A DNA stretch of 39,350 nt from an archaeon (lineage in GTDB: Archaea > Thermoproteota > Nitrososphaeria > Nitrososphaerales > UBA183): contig JAKASI010000009.1 in NCBI GenBank assembly GCA_021828185.1, positions 1 through 39,350 on the forward strand, written 5' to 3'. Below, one piece after another: positions 23,742 to 30,855 of the stretch (the first letter of the stretch is position 1; each line of letters starts with the position of its first letter). Made by a program: the position numbers and the translations under genes. The notes beneath the pieces were generated by a model, which saw only the letters and a list, made by a program, of their open reading frames with translations, was not told where the DNA came from and searched no databases.

Positions 23742-24044
23742 CGGCCTCTCTTGGGGGAACAGGGGTGATTAGGAACCCCGAGGAACAGGCGTTCCCGAAC
23801 GGGGTGGAACGCCCGCGGAACGCTCCCGACCCCAAAGGGACGAGAACGGCGAGGAGGCACCGAGGAAGCCTCCTTGCATGGCCCCTGGACGAGTGCCTAG
23901 GTCGCTGGACGAGACCCCGAAGGCGCCGCTCCCGCAGACGGCGTGGCCAAAGAGAGGGAATCGAGGAATCCACCGCCCAGGAGCCGGGGCGGGACCGAGT
24001 GTGGTGACGCGGCACCCGGAAGCATGCCGGGGAGCCCCCCTTTC
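23742..24044. other. GC-rich gap without a supported gene, several hairpins
   Basis: No frame here looks coding: the open frames are Arg/Pro-rich shadows. Two strong hairpins are visible, GGCGTTCC/GGAACGCC (8 bp, near 23785-23810) and AGGAGGC/GCCTCCT (7 bp, near 23851-23873). A direct repeat CTGGACGAG occurs twice about 20 nt apart (near 23885 and 23905). I compared it by eye with archaeal RNase P RNA and SRP RNA and did not find their conserved boxes. A TATA-like TTTATAAA at 24045-24052 serves the gene to the right and can also read leftwards. Confidence 0.4.
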
Positions 24045-24068
24045 GTTTATAAAACGCCCGGTAACCTT

Positions 24069-24554
24069 GTGTCGGAGTTGCTCCGCAAGGAGGAAGCGCT
24101 TTCAAAGAGCGTAGCTGCCCCTGTCTCGTCGTCCCAGAGGAATCTACGGGAAGACTTCTTGGAGAAGAAGTTCCTCGAGTTCGGCGAGACGGCGTCGGCC
24201 TTCGTGAGAGACATCAGCTGGGTAAGAGGGATATCGCACCGAGGGGAGACGAGCTCCGTAAAGGTCAACGTAGACATCACGAAGAAGGTCTTCAGTAAGT
24301 GGTCCATCGAGATACTGATGACGACCTATTCGCTGAAGTCCGCGGGGTTCGGAGACCTGAAGCGCCTCCTCAGCGGCATAAGCTCTCGTGTCCTCTCGAA
24401 GAAGCTGAAGGACCTGGAGGAGCTGGGCTTCGTTGAAAGGGAGGTGATAGGATCAAGGCCGCCTAGGGTCAGGTACACTCTCTCCAGACGGGGAGAGGTG
24501 CTCGCCCGGCTCGGGGAGCCGGTGATAATGTACCTGCGCCAGTCGATGAGATAA
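24069..24554 (+). CDS. HxlR-family transcription regulator
   Basis: 161 residues from GTG 24069, which is about 20 nt after a strong TATA box (TTTATAAA). After an N-terminal extension of about 75 residues comes the HxlR winged helix: KWSIEILMTTYSLKSAGFGD, a recognition helix (SSRVLSKKLKDLEELGFVE) and a wing RPPRVRYTLSRRGEV. HxlR proteins often respond to redox or electrophile signals through a Cys, but this one has none, so it may be controlled by its long N-terminal part. It precedes the ZIP-like and cupredoxin genes and may control them; that is inferred from position. Confidence 0.82.
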   Translation: MSELLRKEEALSKSVAAPVSSSQRNLREDFLEKKFLEFGETASAFVRDISWVRGISHRGETSSVKVNVDITKKVFSKWSIEILMTTYSLKSAGFGDLKRLLSGISSRVLSKKLKDLEELGFVEREVIGSRPPRVRYTLSRRGEVLARLGEPVIMYLRQSMR

Positions 24555-24599
24555 AAGCCCTTAGCAAGGCGTAAAGACAGTGCTCCCTGCTGCCAGACC

Positions 24600-25394
24600 G
24601 TGCTCCCGTTCGGGACAACCGACACCGAGTTCGCGGTCGTCACATTCCTTTCGGCGTTTGTCGGGATATCAATCGTGAGCTGGGGTTCGCTGGTCGTGAA
24701 GGCGAGATACCTGTCGGCATTCGCCCTCGGCGTCTACCTCTGGTTCTTCACCGACACTCTGAGCGGAGCGAACTATCTCGACGTCAACGGCGGCTTCGTC
24801 TACAGCCCGTACGTCGTATCCTTGGCGGCCCTTTTCGCCGTGGGGCTTGTAGTGTTCTTTGCCTTCGACAGGAAGCTGTTCTCAGCAGGGGAGTCGCTCT
24901 CGCGCGGAGCACTGGCGGTTGGCGCGCTGGCGGCACTGGCGCTAGGTCTGCACGGGATGGCCGAGGGGGTCGCTTTCGGCACGACCGCTGCCCAGACCAG
25001 CAGCAGTTCTCTGATGGGGGCATTCGGGGGGTTCGACGCCAGCATTTCGTGGGTCTTTCACAAGATGATTGAACCCACCGTGGCCGCTGCCGCCTACGTC
25101 GCGGTCGTCGGCCCTGGTTCGAGGAAACCGTCGGACAGGACCGTCGACGCGCTAGCCCTCGCGGCCGTCTTCGCTATCCCCGCTGTCATTGGGTCCATAG
25201 TCGGCTACTTCGCCTCCTTCGATGTCACCTACGTCTACGCTCTGGGGTTGGGGACCTCGGTGTACGCCCTTGCAAGGGCGGGGAGGTCGCTGTACGCCCA
25301 GGAGGGGTCGGATTCCTGGCTGTCGTTGAAGATGGCGCTGGCGGCGGTGCTGGGGTTCCTGCTGATATTCACCGCCGCCATGCTCCATGCCTGA
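24600..25394 (+). CDS. ZIP-like divalent metal permease
   Basis: 264 residues and about eight hydrophobic helices. The pair of His-containing helices HGMAEGVAFG and HKMIEPTVAAA match the HNxPEG and HxxPE metal-site motifs of ZIP transporters, with the Pro lost in the first. It starts at GTG 24600 and ends 9 bases before the cupredoxin start, so the two are one operon. Metal specificity is unknown; copper-protein context makes Cu or Fe supply a reasonable guess, but ZIPs more often take Zn, Fe or Mn. Confidence 0.6.
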   Translation: MLPFGTTDTEFAVVTFLSAFVGISIVSWGSLVVKARYLSAFALGVYLWFFTDTLSGANYLDVNGGFVYSPYVVSLAALFAVGLVVFFAFDRKLFSAGESLSRGALAVGALAALALGLHGMAEGVAFGTTAAQTSSSSLMGAFGGFDASISWVFHKMIEPTVAAAAYVAVVGPGSRKPSDRTVDALALAAVFAIPAVIGSIVGYFASFDVTYVYALGLGTSVYALARAGRSLYAQEGSDSWLSLKMALAAVLGFLLIFTAAMLHA

Positions 25395-25403
25395 GGTGAA
25401 AGG

Positions 25404-25865
25404 GTGCCAAGCAGAAAGCTCACACTAGTGATTGTGGGGGTCATTGCGGCTGGTGCCCTCGCGGCGGTAGCGGTGTCCCTCCCTGACCTGAACAGGACGA
25501 CGGCGACGACGACGACCGCCAAGCTTCCGGCAGGTTGTGTGAAGCCGGCGGGCGGGTTCCTGATGGTGGCCAGCCTCCAGGGGTTCAACGACAGCGTGGA
25601 CCACGGCGTGCCGCAGAACAACTGGCCGGTGATGAACGTCAAGCTCGGCCAGAACGTCACCATCGTCGTCTGCAATGCCGACTCGACCCAGTCGCACGGG
25701 TTCCAGATCGACCACTACTACAGCGCCCAGCTGGTTTCAATCGCGCCGGGACAGGTCCTGAGGGTGAGCTTCATCGCCACCCAGGCGGGGAGCTTTCGCG
25801 TCTACTGCCAGATACTCTGCACCGTGCACTGGGCGATGCAGAACGGGCAGCTGATCGTCAGCTAG
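25404..25865 (+). CDS. Membrane-anchored cupredoxin with a CuA-like metal site
   Basis: 153 residues: an N-terminal membrane anchor (LTLVIVGVIAAGALAAVAV), then a cupredoxin domain outside the cell. Likely ligands are His98 (QSHGFQI), Cys135, Cys139, His142 and Met145. The spacing in YCQILCTVHWAM is Cys-x3-Cys-x2-His-x2-Met, one residue shorter between the second Cys and His than in cytochrome oxidase subunit II and N2O reductase. It has no subunit-II transmembrane hairpin, so it is a free-standing electron carrier. A purine-rich GGTGAAAGG lies just before the GTG start, one of the few places here with a possible Shine-Dalgarno site. Confidence 0.82.
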   Translation: MPSRKLTLVIVGVIAAGALAAVAVSLPDLNRTTATTTTAKLPAGCVKPAGGFLMVASLQGFNDSVDHGVPQNNWPVMNVKLGQNVTIVVCNADSTQSHGFQIDHYYSAQLVSIAPGQVLRVSFIATQAGSFRVYCQILCTVHWAMQNGQLIVS

Positions 25866-25880
25866 GAACCGGCGGCAGGG

Positions 25881-26127
25881 CTAGGGACCGACGGGGCCGA
25901 ACAGTCCTTTTGCGGCGAGTGCCGTCATGGCATAGTTGAGAACATACAGGCTGATGCAGACAGGGCAGTAGGCGTGGATCACGGCGCTCTCCAGGTACCA
26001 CAGGTGGGGAGTGAAGAGGTTCCCCACCATGAGGAGGGGGACCATCGAAAGGCTCGCGGATTTCGTCGGAGCCAAGGAAGTCGAGTACAAGGGCCAAGTC
26101 CCGGCGGCCTGGAAGAGCGCCCTCCGT
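25881..26127 (-). pseudogene. VKOR-like C-terminal fragment
   Basis: The reading frame (open from 26127 after a TAA) ends with a segment that resembles the last helices of vitamin K epoxide reductase homologues: YLESAVIHAYCPVCISLYVLNY, with the CxxC of the enzyme's active site. The N-terminal helices and the first Cys pair of the family are not found upstream in any frame I could follow. A start such as TTG 26090 would give a 69-residue protein. Possibly a decayed gene, or a small stand-alone disulfide protein. A plus-strand frame of 33 residues at 26029-26130 overlaps it and cannot be ruled out. Confidence 0.4.
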
Positions 26128-26241
26128 TAGCCGCGGGCCCACCCGACCGCTGCAGAGGGGCGGGAGAAAGGTCCGATGCGCGGGTCAGATTCCATCATCA
26201 GGGGTGCAGAGGACAGACCACACTTCCGCATCGAAGGAACG

Positions 26242-26880
26242 CTAGAGCTCGCTCGCTCGCTCCTGCAGGGTTCCGATTATGTCGTAGTCGTGTGACGCCA
26301 GGAGGGAAGTGGCCCGGGTGGTCTTGACTATGGCTTTGAACTGCTTCCTCAGGGAGTCCCTCCACTCCTTGGGGAAGTCTTCTGGGGCGGGGTATGGGGG
26401 GCCGGGAGTATACAGATGGAACCACTCGGGGAATATCAGCACGTTTCCTCTGGCGTCCCCCCGCGCGTTGTCCCCGACCAGGAGCTCCTTCCCGTCAGTC
26501 AGGAGGGCGTAGTCGTCTCCGAACTTGTACGCCTGGAACCCCAGGACGTTGCCGGCCTTGTAGACCTCGAAGTCGCCTATCTGCTTCACCCTTGCAGTCT
26601 CCCAAGGCTCCACAGCGTCCGGGGTCGTTTCGGGCAGGTACACAGGTATGCCTGCCCTCTTCGCTATGAATCTCGCCGCTCTGGTGTGGTTCTGCTCCGT
26701 CAGCAGGACCGCTTCGAGCCTCCCGAGCCTACCCGCCGCCTCCAAGAGTCCCGGGACCATCGGCGGGTCGACAAGCAAGACACCGGTCTCTCTCACGAAG
26801 AGATGGCCCACCATCATCCAGTCGTCTGCAGGGTCGGGGGTGGACCACCTGAAGACCCCGTCTCTTATGGGTGTGAACAC
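26242..26880 (-). CDS. Metallo-beta-lactamase-fold protein lacking the metal-binding motif
   Basis: 212 residues from GTG 26880 (the frame is open to 26988, but that part is Arg-rich and not family-like). The strand order DDWMMVGHLFV, TGVLLVDPPMVPGLLEAAG, LEAVLLTEQNHTRAARF fits the fold. The HxHxDH motif expected after the third strand reads TEQNHTRA, so only one His remains and a binuclear zinc site is unlikely. A later Asp/His (SHDYDII) survives. It may be a non-catalytic relative or use another mechanism. Function unknown. Confidence 0.62.
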   Translation of the reverse strand: MFTPIRDGVFRWSTPDPADDWMMVGHLFVRETGVLLVDPPMVPGLLEAAGRLGRLEAVLLTEQNHTRAARFIAKRAGIPVYLPETTPDAVEPWETARVKQIGDFEVYKAGNVLGFQAYKFGDDYALLTDGKELLVGDNARGDARGNVLIFPEWFHLYTPGPPYPAPEDFPKEWRDSLRKQFKAIVKTTRATSLLASHDYDIIGTLQERASEL

Positions 26881-27050
26881 GCCTCTGCCTTCTCGCCGCC
26901 GGCGACGGTGCTGCGCGCTTAAGCGTTGTGAAGCCGCTTGGACCGTTTCATCTCCTGGCGCACCGACTCGGGCACCCCGTGGCAGCATGGGCCTGACCCT
27001 GCGTCCACAGAAAACTTAAGACTCGACACGGCTCCTCGGGTGAGCCATCC

Positions 27051-27506
27051 GTGGTCACCCTGACCTCCAGTGAGTCCCCTGCTCCGGTACGCGCTGCCCA
27101 CGAGGAAGTGGGCCTCCTCTCCGCGGACCGGTGGGGGGTGGGCTCGCTGTTCGTGATTGGGGTCTTCCTGGGCACAGGGTCGCTCTTCCTCCTCAGATGG
27201 GCAGGGACCAGAGGTGGCTTTTCGCTCATGCTTGGAGTGCTGCTGCTCGGAGGAGGGGCAATAATGTTCGTCGTAAGGGCGACGGAGAACATCCAGCGGG
27301 TGAAGTTCAGGGGGTATGACCCCGTTGGGAAGACCGGGGTCGTCACCATGGCCATGGCGGGGAGGATGACCGGCTCAGTGAGGGTTGACGGGATGGACTG
27401 GTCGGCAAGGAGCGAGGAGACCATCGAGGCAGGAGCCGAGGTCCTGGTGGTGAGCAGAGAAGGGCTCTACGTATCGGTCAAGAAGCTCCACATGAACCCG
27501 GGTTGA
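27051..27506 (+). CDS. NfeD-like membrane protein
   Basis: 151 residues: two hydrophobic helices (VGSLFVIGVFLGTGSLFLL and FSLMLGVLLLGGGAIMFVV), then an NfeD-type OB domain (GKTGVVTMAMAGRMTGSVRVDGMDWSA, followed by VLVVSREGLYVSVKKL). NfeD proteins often pair with SPFH/stomatin proteins, which are not found next to it here. GTG start. Likely in the cytoplasmic membrane with the OB domain facing inward or outward; topology not settled. Confidence 0.78.
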   Translation: MVTLTSSESPAPVRAAHEEVGLLSADRWGVGSLFVIGVFLGTGSLFLLRWAGTRGGFSLMLGVLLLGGGAIMFVVRATENIQRVKFRGYDPVGKTGVVTMAMAGRMTGSVRVDGMDWSARSEETIEAGAEVLVVSREGLYVSVKKLHMNPG

Positions 27507-27664
27507 TGGAGACGGCAGCGGCACCCTCGTAGTCCGTCGCGGCCCATAGGAGGAATTCCTGGCGGAACGGCGGGTGTTCTGCTTGTTAGAACTATACCCC
27601 CGCGTTTGATCCATCTTCACGGAATGATGCTGCCAGGCGCAGGCTAGAGAGGCAAGAGAGTTCC

Positions 27665-28804
27665 ATGTCGGGCCCCGCAGGGGTTCACAGGAAGGACCTG
27701 CTCTTCGTTGTCCTCGCTGCTGCCGCGGTAAAAGTGGCCTCGTTGGTCTTCATCCAGTCAACGGTCGGCGGGAACCTTCTTGACCAGCTTTCCACCAGAT
27801 GGGACTCCGTCTACTACGTCAGCATAGCCCGGATCGGATACCCGGCGGGGAGCGTCTCGGCCAACTACGCGTTCGCCCCCGGCTATCCCACCTTCATCTG
27901 GCTGGCGAACTTCCTGGTGGGGAACTACCTCCTGTCGGCTGCCATTGTCTCGAATGTCTTCTCGGTCCTGGCGGTGGTGGTGTTCTACCATGTGGCCAAG
28001 ATCTACTTCAGCCCGCGCGGTTCGCTTCATGCCTCCCTGGCGCTCACGCTGTTCCCAACGTTCGTCACCTACGGCCTCGTGTCCTACAGCGAGCCGGTCT
28101 ATCTCACCTTCGCAATGTTGGCGGTCTACTTCTTCCTCAAGGGCAGGTACTTCAATGCCGGAATGGCGTCCTCCCTGGCCGTCCTTTCCGGCTATGCCAG
28201 CCTGCTGATCCCGGTCCTCTTCTCGAGTATCCTGATTCTGCGGCGAGCCTCCGCGCGCTTCGGTCAACTTCGACCAGGTCCCGGCGGGCAAAGCACTCCG
28301 GGAGGAGACGTGAAGGCGCCTACCAGGTACGGTTTCGTCTGGCTCATGACCCCCCTGTTGGTGTTCGGACTGTGGATGTGTCTTCTCGACGTCAGGTCGG
28401 GAGTGCAGTATGCCTTGTTCGTGGCCCAGAAGCCCTGGGGAACCGCGCTGGCGAATCCTGTGGCTCAGTTCAGCGCGTTCTTGACCGGGATATTCTCGAC
28501 CCAAGGGAACCCGGTGGAGCAGATGCTTCTGAGGTATCCCTACACCATCTCCTTCCTTGCCCTCGCCTATCCCCTTTGGAAAATCGATGGGGGGCTCGCC
28601 TTCTACTCGTTCGCCTTCATGTTGTTCGTCCTCAGCCTGGTGGGGACCGCCTACATGTCAGGCCCCAGGCTGATGCTCTCCGCCTGGCCGGTGTTGCTTG
28701 TCTTCGGCAGAGCGAAGAAGGAGTACCTCCCCCTGGTGCTGACCCTGCTCGCGCTGATATCCCTGCAGAGCACCTATGCCCAACTGACGAGCTTCTGGAC
28801 CTGA
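27665..28804 (+). CDS. GT76/PIG-V-like polyprenol-phosphate-sugar glycosyltransferase
   Basis: 379 residues, about ten membrane helices. After the first helix comes a luminal-type loop with RWDSVYYVSIARIGYP, then APGYPTF: the RWDxxxYxxIA and P-loop pattern of PIG-V mannosyltransferases, which use dolichyl-phosphate mannose. The Asp47 of RWD is the expected catalytic base. A glycosylation role for lipids or surface proteins is inferred from the family. It starts with ATG 27665. No partner genes are adjacent. Confidence 0.75.
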   Translation: MSGPAGVHRKDLLFVVLAAAAVKVASLVFIQSTVGGNLLDQLSTRWDSVYYVSIARIGYPAGSVSANYAFAPGYPTFIWLANFLVGNYLLSAAIVSNVFSVLAVVVFYHVAKIYFSPRGSLHASLALTLFPTFVTYGLVSYSEPVYLTFAMLAVYFFLKGRYFNAGMASSLAVLSGYASLLIPVLFSSILILRRASARFGQLRPGPGGQSTPGGDVKAPTRYGFVWLMTPLLVFGLWMCLLDVRSGVQYALFVAQKPWGTALANPVAQFSAFLTGIFSTQGNPVEQMLLRYPYTISFLALAYPLWKIDGGLAFYSFAFMLFVLSLVGTAYMSGPRLMLSAWPVLLVFGRAKKEYLPLVLTLLALISLQSTYAQLTSFWT

Positions 28805-28850
28805 GTCGGGTCGACGCACCCGTATGGCGAGGCCTCTGCCTAGTCGTCCG

Positions 28851-29219
28851 CTAGCCGCCTAGGCCGTACTTCTTGGCGAGTTCTGCCTGCCGTGCCCGGA
28901 TTTCCCTTGTCTTCCGAGAAACCCTGTTCGCGAAGGTGAGGTCCCTGAGGCCCGCGACGAACCATAGCAGGGCGATGATGAGGCTGGCAGCCTCCAGGAC
29001 CATCAGGCTCGGGTCGACAAGGTTGACGGTCTGGCTCGTTATCCCCAGGACGTACGGCAGGACGACGAGCTGCAGGAAATAGGCGAGGGCAAAGTATCCC
29101 CCCGCCAAGGTGGCGACGAGGGCGAGAAGCCGGATCTTCTTCCCCCCACGTTCGTAGTGCTCGAGGAACTCTTCTTGCAGCTCGATCACCGACACGTTGG
29201 GATCGGTCTCTTCTGCCAT
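28851..29219 (-). CDS. Small membrane protein under a CAAGTTG-containing promoter
   Basis: 122 residues from ATG 29219, chosen because a TATA-like CGTTAAAAGC is centred 27 nt upstream; an in-frame ATG at 29228 is less well placed. An acidic N-terminal helix (VSVIELQEEFLEHYERGGKK) precedes two hydrophobic hairpins and a basic C-terminal helix (RVSRKTREIRARQAELAKKYG). Unknown family. A copy of the repeat core CAAGTTG (29259-29265), as found at the neighbouring divergent promoters, lies next to the TATA box, so it probably shares their regulator. Confidence 0.72.
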   Translation of the reverse strand: MAEETDPNVSVIELQEEFLEHYERGGKKIRLLALVATLAGGYFALAYFLQLVVLPYVLGITSQTVNLVDPSLMVLEAASLIIALLWFVAGLRDLTFANRVSRKTREIRARQAELAKKYGLGG

Positions 29220-29266
29220 GCATCTCACACGGCGGACTTCGCTTTTAACGGATGCTCACAAGTTGT

Positions 29267-29530
29267 TCACCTGAACAGGGGGAAGAGCATCTTCAGCCCC
29301 TCGTCCAGGTGGCCCAGGGCTTCCATCCCCGTGGGGGTGATCGAGAAGAGCGCGTGACCTTCTGCCGACTCCACCCTGACGAGTCCCCCGGACTTCAGGG
29401 ACCCGAGGTATTCGTCCAGCCTGTCATACGGGACGTTCGCTCTCCGCGCCAGCCTGGTGGGGTTCAGTGGGCCGGCCGCTAGGGCCTTGAGGATTTCCCA
29501 GAATATGATGGTCCTGTCCCGGTTCCTCAA
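29267..29530 (-). CDS. HTH_45-type winged-helix regulator
   Basis: 87 residues: helix-turn-helix (LNPTRLARRANVPYDRLDEYLGSLKSGGLV) and wing (RVESAEGHALFSITPTG), as in the archaeal HTH_45 family. It starts at TTG 29530, about 27 nt after a TATA-like TTCATATC (29554-29561). That box abuts the first of three 13-bp repeats, and a divergent operon uses a TATA on their other side, so it very probably controls itself and that operon. Whether it is this protein that binds the repeats is inferred from position. Confidence 0.82.
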   Translation of the reverse strand: MRNRDRTIIFWEILKALAAGPLNPTRLARRANVPYDRLDEYLGSLKSGGLVRVESAEGHALFSITPTGMEALGHLDEGLKMLFPLFR

Positions 29531-29560
29531 CCGCTCCTAGCATGAAACGGGACGATATGA

Positions 29561-29599
29561 ACAAGTTGTGCTCTCAAGTTGAGCGCTCAAGTCGTGCGT
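29561..29599. promoter_or_regulatory. Operator: three tandem 13-bp repeats between divergent TATA boxes
   Basis: ACAAGTTGTGCTC, TCAAGTTGAGCGC and TCAAGTCGTGCGT in tandem, with cores CAAGTTG at 29562, 29575 and CAAGTCG at 29588. The array fills the space between the minus-strand TATA of the HTH_45 gene (29554-29561) and the plus-strand TATA of the HerA-like operon (CAATAAAC, 29605-29612). Each core is a small palindrome (CAA-G-TTG). A 13-bp period is slightly more than one helix turn. A fourth core is at 29259-29265 next to the TATA of the neighbouring membrane-protein gene. Confidence 0.75.
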
Positions 29600-29634
29600 C
29601 AGGGCAATAAACGAAGCCTGACTGTAATTGCACC

Positions 29635-30855
29635 ATGAGCCCCAAAGCGACTGGATGGCTGGGATACTCCCTCGACAGGTCTCGCTGCCAGGTCAGCGTC
29701 GAGGCCCTTGGGGATCGGGTCCTCCTCCTTGGCAGGAGGGCGGGGGAACTCTCGACGCTCTTCGCATTCGCCGAGGCCGAAGCAGGGGCGAGAGTCGTCG
29801 TGCTTGACATCGACGGGTCTGTCTCGGACGATGTACACGGATACTTCAGGACCTTCGACTACAGGTCCCTGCTCTACGAAGCGTTTCACCTTGAGGGGGA
29901 TGATGCCACTCATGGGCAGCTCGTCGCCTCGGCATACACCGCGGCACTGGACCTGACTGCGGAGGAGGAGGCCATACTGAGCGCAGCGTTGCAGAAGCTG
30001 GCGGAGCAGAACGACCTCGCGACCCCCTCTTCGCTCTACGACGTCCTGGGAGGGGTGGAGGGCTTCCGAGGGTACTATGTCGACAAACTGAGGGGGAGGA
30101 TAGGCTCCCTCAAGCTCATGGAGACGACCCGAGCCGAAGCCTTCGATGACCTGATGAAAGGCGGAGCCATTGTGGAGTTCTCCTCGGCGCCCTACCCCCA
30201 GGCAGCAGAGTTGGCTGCGAGTCTGTTCGTGGCCAAGATTCTGTACCTCCTGGCCTCCTCGGAAACCCGCCCCGACGCCCTGATGGTCACGGGAGCACAG
30301 CGCCTGTTCAGGAACCAGCTGCGCCATCAGCACGGTGGGAGGCTGATGGCTCGCCTCCTCGAGGCTTCCATCCCTCTGGTCCTGGCTTCGGCCATACCAG
30401 CCCTCCTGAACGACCGGGTGGTCGAGGCGATGGAAGTCAGGGTCTATTCCAGCGAGGCCTGGAATGCCAGAAGGAACTGGAAGCAGCCGACGGCCCTGGT
30501 CAGCTCCTACGTCGTCTGTGACGACCGGTCGGGGTCCGCGACGGGGTTCGTCCCGCGTTTCATCAGGCCGAAGCGGAGGCCAACCTCCGCCTGTCAGTCG
30601 ATGCCTGCGAGGGAGAACCCCGAGCTCACCAGGACGATACTTGAAGAGGTCGGCAGGTTCGACTCGGCGAACAGGCAGTCCATAGTCTCGTACCTTACCC
30701 CGCTGTTCCTGGCCGCCGACGTGGGAGCCGAGGTCGACCGGCTCCACTCAGAGGGTTACCTGATCCTGGAGCCGAAGGAGAACGGGAGCGGGCCCAAGAT
30801 TCTGGCCTACACCGTGACGGAGAGCGGCAGGCGCCTCCTGGAGGGGTTCAGATGA
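29635..30855 (+). CDS. HerA/VirB4-like protein without nucleotide-binding motifs
   Basis: 406 residues. The layout follows HerA-type ATPases: a strand-loop start (DRVLLLGRRAGELSTLFAF) where Walker A should be, VVVLDIDG after it, a helical insert, AIVEFSSAPYPQAAELAASLFVAKIL, and a Walker B-like strand (ALMVTGAQRLF) lacking the acidic pair. The P-loop Gly/Lys and Walker B Asp/Glu are absent, so it should not hydrolyse ATP by itself. The C-terminus is a winged helix (SIVSYLTPLFLAADVGAEV ... YTVTESGRRLLEGF). Leaderless ATG start, TATA 27 nt upstream. The stop overlaps the next start (ATGATG). The family call is from pattern only. Confidence 0.58.
   Translation: MSPKATGWLGYSLDRSRCQVSVEALGDRVLLLGRRAGELSTLFAFAEAEAGARVVVLDIDGSVSDDVHGYFRTFDYRSLLYEAFHLEGDDATHGQLVASAYTAALDLTAEEEAILSAALQKLAEQNDLATPSSLYDVLGGVEGFRGYYVDKLRGRIGSLKLMETTRAEAFDDLMKGGAIVEFSSAPYPQAAELAASLFVAKILYLLASSETRPDALMVTGAQRLFRNQLRHQHGGRLMARLLEASIPLVLASAIPALLNDRVVEAMEVRVYSSEAWNARRNWKQPTALVSSYVVCDDRSGSATGFVPRFIRPKRRPTSACQSMPARENPELTRTILEEVGRFDSANRQSIVSYLTPLFLAADVGAEVDRLHSEGYLILEPKENGSGPKILAYTVTESGRRLLEGFR

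Noticed and set aside
23597..24007. Arg/Pro-rich plus-strand frame of 136 codons
   Set aside because: Composition is that of a GC-driven shadow, with no start signal or domain.
23742..24044. RNase P RNA or SRP RNA
   Set aside because: Conserved boxes of both RNAs were not found on either strand.
26029..26130. 33-codon plus-strand frame ending PAAWKSALR
   Set aside because: Looks partly coding but is too short, lacks a promoter and overlaps the VKOR-like fragment; neither can be confirmed.
29561..29599. CRISPR array
   Set aside because: The three 13-bp units are contiguous with no spacers, which fits an operator rather than CRISPR.
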